Program-made: the position numbers and the translations under genes | DNA from: Parascedosporium putredinis | Taxonomy: Eukaryota > Ascomycota > Sordariomycetes > Microascales > Microascaceae | Assembly: GCA_949357655.1 (NCBI GenBank) | Contig: CASHTG010000003.1 | Location: 1 to 64,000 of the forward strand | DNA: 64,000 bases | Direction: 5' to 3' | In this document: in pieces, positions 59,084-64,000 of the stretch | How the letters are laid out: every line of letters starts with the position of its first letter | Numbering within the stretch: position 1 is the first letter of the stretch | Notes under the pieces: generated by a model | Told to the model about the DNA's origin: nothing | The model's database searches: none | What the model saw: only the letters and a program-made list of their open reading frames with translations

Positions 59084-60141
59084 AGCTATAACGTATAAAG
59101 GTTGGGATATATCATCACAGTTTTGCCATGAAGTAAACGAACACCACTGTCCATTTGAAGAAGTAGAGCCTTTCGGCTAGCTGATGCTTGACGGTTGAGG
59201 TAATCACGGATCTGGTGAACCTCACACCATGCTCAGCCCATGCCGGTTGAATATCGGATAAACGATGAGTTGGCGAATGCTGCCCCACTTGCACTTTCCC
59301 GAACGCGATTAACTATTCAGCTATTATGAGGAAATAATTTTATGAGTTCTTTTTTGGGATGCAAAAATGGCTGCATCCAAATTTTAGTAAGGTGTAGGCA
59401 GAGTGAACTCTACTTTTAGAAGATATTTTGATATGGTGCTAGTGGACGCTTTTTTACTGGACTTTGAAGTCATCTCGCGTTTGAACCTGGATGTGCTTAT
59501 GTAAGGCATGGTCTGGAGGAGGTGGTCTGGTGGTGTGTCGTAGAGGACTATTATTGGATAGCCATCCCAAATGCAAATAATTAAAGACGCGTCCGTCGTC
59601 TGTTTCGTGACAAGGCCATGTACGAGTATGATTGGAACGATATAAAAATTATTCCTATCATTATTATTTAGGGAAAAATTCTAAATTTTCAAAAGATTGA
59701 ATCAAATTAAAAGTGGACCCTGCTAATGCTTTAGTTATAATTTAAGGTTTACTACCCCTAAAACCCCTGATCTTATATGTAATGACTTTAAGGGGCTTCG
59801 AGAGCATAGAGTCATCCGGCCATTGCTGAGTAATGTTCGGATTGGTAAAATGGTGCTCGCGTCACGCTAAGGTCAATAGTCGCGTCTGGACGCGTAACTC
59901 ATAAAACATCAATGCCCCTCAATGAAGGGGCGAGTTCAGTTAATACCGATTTTCACACCTTGCATCCAAACGACCCTCTCTCCATCTTGTCATACATGCA
60001 TTATTCAACGTCTCTGCCCTTCCCCTATCTGTCTCTGTATCAAACCATCAAATCTTGAAATTCGACGTAGATCTATCCCATCCTCTTAACTACCGAAGAT
60101 CGCCACTTCAGATTAGACGTGTCCGCCACGTTGCAACCAGC
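59084..60141. other. Divergent intergenic region monooxygenase / rnr1
   Basis: About 1.06 kb. Includes two ACGCGT boxes (59,587 and 59,890), a markedly AT-rich patch at about 59,640-59,760 and a pyrimidine-rich leader before rnr1. No gene was recognised. Confidence 0.5.
59587..59895. promoter_or_regulatory. Two MluI cell-cycle boxes (ACGCGT) upstream of rnr1
   Basis: ACGCGT at 59,587-59,592 and 59,890-59,895, the nearer about 250 bp before the rnr1 ATG; a related TCGCGT is at 59,880-59,885. RNR genes are classical MBF targets (RNR1 in budding yeast, cdc22 in fission yeast), so the sites fit known regulation. Confidence 0.6.
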
Positions 60142-63022
60142 ATGTTCGTCAGGAAGCGTGGTCAGTATCAGCGAATTAATTTTACTTTCCATCAAACGCA
60201 CACTGACAACTATGTAGATGGCCGCCAGGAGCGCGTGCAATTCGACAAGATCACTGCGCGAGTATCGCGTTTGTGTTACGGCTTAGATACAGATCACATT
60301 GATCCAGTAGCCATCACCCAGAAGGTTATTTCGGGTGTTTATGGTGGTGTCACTACTGTTCAGCTAGACGACCTCGTAAGTGGCTGGCACATCCCAACCA
60401 AGGCACATGATTTTAACAGTTGGGCCCCCAGGCTGCTGAAACCGCGGCTTACATGACTGTCACCCATCCCGACTATGCGATCCTCGCCGCTCGTATTGCG
60501 GTGTCTAACCTCCATAAACAAACAAAAAACAATGGTCATCGGTAGTTTCTGATCTCTATCATTATGTGAACCCGAAGAATGGTACCCCATCTCCGATGAT
60601 TGCCAAAGAAACATACGAGTGCGTGATGCGCCACAAGGAGGAACTCGACTCGGCTATCGTGTACGACCGAGACTTCAATTATCAATATTTTGGCTTCAAA
60701 ACACTGGAGCGCTCCTATCTCCTTAAGCTTGATGGACAGATTGTCGAACGGCCACAACACATGATTATGCGCGTTTCCGTTGGAATTTGGGGCGACAATG
60801 TCGAGCGCGTTATCGAGACGTACAATCTCATGTCTGCCAAATTCTTTACGCATGCCTCCCCAACTCTGTTTAATGCCGGTACGCCCCAGGCTCAGCTATC
60901 GTCTTGCTTCCTTGTTGATATGAAAGATGATAGCATTGAGGGAATTTATGATACCCTCAAGACCTGCGCTATGATTTCAAAAATGGCTGGCGGAATCGGC
61001 TTGAATATCCACCGTATACGGGCAACCGGCTCTTATATCGCTGGGACTAATGGAACATCCAACGGTGTCATCCCTATGCTCCGTGTCTTCAACAATACGG
61101 CCCGATACGTCGATCAAGGCGGAAACAAACGACCAGGCGCATTTGCCATCTATCTCGAGCCATGGCATGCAGATGTCTTTGAGTTTCTAGATCTGCGAAA
61201 GAACCACGGCAAAGAGGAGATTCGAGCTCGAGATCTATTCCTCGCCCTTTGGATTCCGGATCTTTTATGAAGCGGGTTGAAAAGAACGGGGAATGGACGC
61301 TTATGTGTCCTAATGAATGTCCTGGCCTTGCAGATTGCTATGGTGAGGAGTTTGAAATCTTATATGAGCGTTACGAAAAAGAAGGGCGCGGTCGCAAAAC
61401 TATCAAAGCCCAAAAGCTCTGGTACGCTATCCTGGAGGCACAAACAGAGACCGGAAACCCATTTATGCTATACAAGGATCACTGCAACCGCAAGAGCAAC
61501 CAGAAGAACCTCGGTACCATTCGCAGTTCCAATCTGTGCACCGAAATCATCGAATACTCAGCACCAGATGAAGTTGCAGTCTGTAACTTGGCCTCATTAG
61601 CTCTGCCATCTTATGTCGACTACGGCAAGGGTGTGTACGACTTTGAGAAGCTTCACGACGTAACAAAGGTGGTGGTTCGGAACCTTAACAAAATCATTGA
61701 TGTCAACTACTACCCAGTCCAAGAGGCGCGTAATAGCAACATGCGACACCGACCCATAGGCGTTGGTGTTCAAGGCTTGGCCGACGCTTTTCTTGCGCTC
61801 CGTATGCCTTTCGAGTCGCCGGAAGCTCGCCAGCTAAACATACAAATATTTGAGACGATATATCATGCTGCCCTAGAGGCATCAATGGAACTAGCCAAAG
61901 AGCAGGGTACCTATTCTACATACAAAGGGTCCCCTGTCTCTCAAGGAATCCTCCAGTACGATATGTGGAACGTCAAACCTTCTGACTTGTGGAATTGGGA
62001 GGCTCTTAAGGAACAGATCAAGCAGCATGGCGTCAGAAATAGCCTCCTTCTCGCACCCATGCCAACCGCAAGCACGTCTCAAATTCTCGGAAACAATGAG
62101 TGTTTCGAGCCATACACATCGAACATTTATCAAAGGCGTGTTTTGGCAGGCGAGTTCCAGGTCGTCAATCCTTGGCTGCTCCGAGATCTGGTCGACCTTG
62201 GCCTTTGGTCCGACGCTATGAAGAATCGCATCATAGCTGAGGGCGGTTCCATTCAAAACATACCAAGTATTCCCGATGATATCAAGGCTTTGTATAAAAC
62301 GGTGTGGGAAATCTCACAACGTACCGTAGTCCAGATGGCGGCTGATCGAGGCGCCTTCATCGATCAGTCACAGTCACTCAACATCCATATGCGGGAACCC
62401 TCCATGGGCAAAATCACAAGCATGCACTTCACTGGGTGGAAACTCGGTCTGAAAACTGGGATGTACTACTTACGAACCCAAGCCGCCGCCGCCCCCATTC
62501 AATTTACCGTTGATCAAGAGGCGCTTCGGGTCGCGGATCCTAATGTGGCCAAAGATCGATCTCAGTTGAAGAAGCGTGCTCCACCCTCTGGTGGCTATTC
62601 CTCATCCAACCCAACTGCCAGGCGCTCCGTTCCTGGTACAAGGAATGAATCCGCTAGGAACTCCGATGACGCCCCGGGACAGAGCGTAACTGAGTCTCCA
62701 ACAGCTGCGCAATCGGAACTTAAACGCCAAGTACCTCTAGTTAAGGCAGACGCTGCTGAGGGAGGTAGTCCCAAGAATCTAGCGACAGAGCCCAACGGGG
62801 CTATGCCTTCGGAAGAGCTCCCTAACCTCAATGGGAAAACGGACCCTCAAGATGAAGACCTCGATGAGGATAGCAAAGAGCGCGAAATGGATATTTACTC
62901 AGAGGCAGTCATTGCGTGTAAGTTGGCTCGAGTATCGCCCACAGAATAATCTGCTGACAATGCCTGCTCTTATTATAGGCAGCATCGAGAATCCCGAGGC
63001 TTGTGTCATGTGCAGTGGCTAG
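60142..63022 (+). CDS. rnr1: Ribonucleoside-diphosphate reductase large subunit
   Basis: Class Ia ribonucleotide reductase large chain, reducing NDPs to dNDPs. Start ATG 60,142 (MFVRKRDGRQERVQFDKITA after a first intron of about 58 nt). A second intron (about 60,377-60,430) precedes AAETAAYMTVTHPDYA. Catalytic features: PTLFNAGTPQAQLSSCFLVD, the NLCTEIIEYS loop with active-site Asn, Cys and Glu, and PTASTSQILGNNECFEPY. A last intron (62,921-62,979) leads to the redox tail SIENPEACVMCSG with its shuttle cysteines. Between barrel and tail is a long disordered Pro/Ser/Glu linker (about 62,550-62,880), common in filamentous fungi. Two single-base losses: AAAAAA 60,524-60,529 (restores HKQTKKQWSSVVSDLYHY) and TTTT 61,263-61,266 (restores PDLFMKRVEK). 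Confidence 0.96.
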
Positions 63023-63322
63023 ACGAGGTGGGATTGCAGCAAGTGTAAGGATGCATCGGTTGTATTTATAGAAACACAGTGGGAATCAGCTTCGCTTCTT
63101 CAAGGGCCGGTCAACAACGAGAATTCAGGTGATGTCCTTTGAACAGGCGAGCAGCCCTATTATATTCAGCTCTAAAATCATTGAGAACTTGGTCCCAGTT
63201 AAAAGCTATTGTAGATACAGGCAGTGCCCGACCAGCCTTGCAGTGAAGCGTGATGGCGTCCCCCAAAGAAACAAATATTTGTGACAAATAATTTCCTGTT
63301 CTGCTTCCCCAGAACTGGTGAT
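63023..63322. other. Convergent intergenic region rnr1 / GPI protein
   Basis: About 300 bases with the two 3' flanks. No gene was recognised. Confidence 0.4.
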
Positions 63323-64000
63323 CTAAATGAAGAGTGCCAGAATACCCGCTGCAACCAACAGGCTCACATGGGACGGAGTTTTCTGTAACTTGGCCGAAAT
63401 TTTAGTTGAATGATCTCCCGTTCATAAATTGATAAAACTTACCGCGCCTGAACTTTCCCCACCACCATTGCTGGTGCTTTCCCCGCCGCCTTCACCAGTC
63501 TCAGTAGCAGTAGCAGTCGCAGTAGCAACTGCGGTCGCGTCACCGGAGTTTCCTGCTCCGTTGGCTCCGCCGCTGCTATCGCCATTTGTCACGGTGGCTG
63601 TGGCAGTTGCCGTGCCCTCAGCTGCGCCGCCAGCGCCGGCAGCACCGCCAGAATCCCCAGTCGGCTCGCCGGTGGACGTATCCGGAGGGGCAGTGTTGTC
63701 CCCAGAGCCACCCTAAGTTGAGTTAGAGAGTACCCTTTCGCTTTCACGGATGATGTCTTACCTGAGCGCCACCAGAATTGCCAGCACCGGACCCGCTGCC
63801 AGCTTCGCCGGATCCGCTACCACCACCCTCGCCGGATCCGCTACCACTGCCCTCGCCGGATCCGCTACCACCACCCTCGCCAGATCCGCTACCGCCACCC
63901 TCACCGGATCCGCTACCACCACCCTCGCCGGATCCGCTACCACTGCCCTCGCCAGATCCGCTACCACCACCCTCGCCGGATCCGCTACCACCTCCCTCGC
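63323..64000 (-). CDS. GPI-anchored Gly/Ser-rich cell-surface protein (3' part)
   Basis: Partial gene; its 5' end lies beyond the window. The minus strand encodes an array of GGSGSGEG units, then GSGAGNSGGAQ, an intron (about 63,716-63,761), a Thr/Ala/Gly-rich stalk with repeated TATATAT segments, and a second intron (63,389-63,442). The last exon reads LQKTPSHVSLLVAAGILALF then I-stop (63,323-63,325). A hydrophobic C-terminus after a small-residue region (ESSGA) is the expected GPI-attachment signal, so the product is probably wall- or membrane-anchored. Plus-strand open frames here are shadows of the low-complexity sequence. N-terminal domains (a signal peptide or CFEM, for example) cannot be judged. 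Confidence 0.7.
63780..64000 (-). repeat. 24-bp coding minisatellite (GSGSGEGG units)
   Basis: About nine tandem copies of a 24-bp unit containing GGATCCGCTACCA on the plus strand (minus strand codes for GGxSGSGE), with two alternating variants (ccaccacc and ccactgcc). It runs off the window end and is in frame within the GPI-protein gene. Confidence 0.9.

Noticed and set aside
63429..63716. Plus-strand Pro/Val/Ala-rich open frame opposite the GPI-protein gene
   Set aside because: It is the complement of low-complexity coding sequence; the minus strand has splice sites and a GPI signal.
1..64000. Secondary-metabolite cluster or CRISPR-like array
   Set aside because: Only one isolated oxidoreductase is present, with no synthase or cluster regulator. 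The tandem repeats found are a coding minisatellite and simple repeats in a eukaryotic genome.

Overview
The window comes from a filamentous ascomycete (Pezizomycotina; the gene set and protein sequences look Eurotiomycete-like, e.g. a hymA-type Mo25 and a MetR-type bZIP). It has two compartments. Positions 1 to about 11,620 are an extremely AT-rich block with almost no CpA, TpG or CpG dinucleotides, the mark of saturated repeat-induced point mutation (RIP). On its minus strand the ghost of a Ty3/gypsy pol gene can still be read (reverse transcriptase about 3,330-4,080, integrase core about 1,560-1,800). From about 11,640 to the end the sequence is ordinary gene-dense euchromatin with short introns.

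Layout of the genic part: neurofibromin/IRA-type RasGAP (-, 11,632-20,158); Rat1 5'-3' exoribonuclease (-, 20,841-23,967); Uso1/p115 tether (+, 24,661-27,788); PRMT3-type arginine methyltransferase (+, 28,301-30,128); OPT-family oligopeptide/YSL transporter (-, 30,638-33,296); tRNA-Ser(UGA) with a short intron (+, 33,685-33,775); Rav1 of the RAVE complex (-, 34,371-38,808); Sfi1 spindle-pole-body protein (-, 39,523-42,493); HymA/Mo25 (+, 44,049-45,243); Snf12/Rsc6 SWIB subunit (-, 45,757-47,383); PDK1/Pkh kinase (-, 47,933-50,502); a small conserved fungal protein of unknown function (+, 51,258-51,689); MetR-type bZIP (-, 52,040-53,340); Chl4/Mis15 (CENP-N) kinetochore protein (+, 54,484-56,027); TatD-family nuclease (-, 56,101-57,423); FAD monooxygenase (-, 57,793-59,083); ribonucleotide reductase large subunit (+, 60,142-63,022); and the 3' part of a GPI-anchored Gly/Ser-rich wall protein (-, 63,323 to the window end). 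These are mostly unrelated housekeeping genes, not a cluster or operon. Signalling (Ras-GAP, PDK1, HymA), trafficking and pH homeostasis (Uso1, Rav1) and cell-cycle functions (Sfi1, Chl4, Rnr1) are represented. The three cell-cycle genes each have ACGCGT (MluI cell-cycle box) sites upstream.

The most striking property of the genic part is technical or biological: nearly every gene needs one or more single-base insertions to restore its family reading frame. I located about 40 such places in 15 genes. All are apparent deletions of one base, nearly all in homopolymer runs, and they affect essential genes (rat1, uso1, rnr1, pkh, sfi1). The simplest reading is systematic homopolymer under-calling in the assembly; programmed frameshifting or pseudogenisation is much less likely. 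Gene limits below span these breaks. The RIP block stops almost exactly at the 3' end of the RasGAP gene, whose last codons may themselves have been altered.
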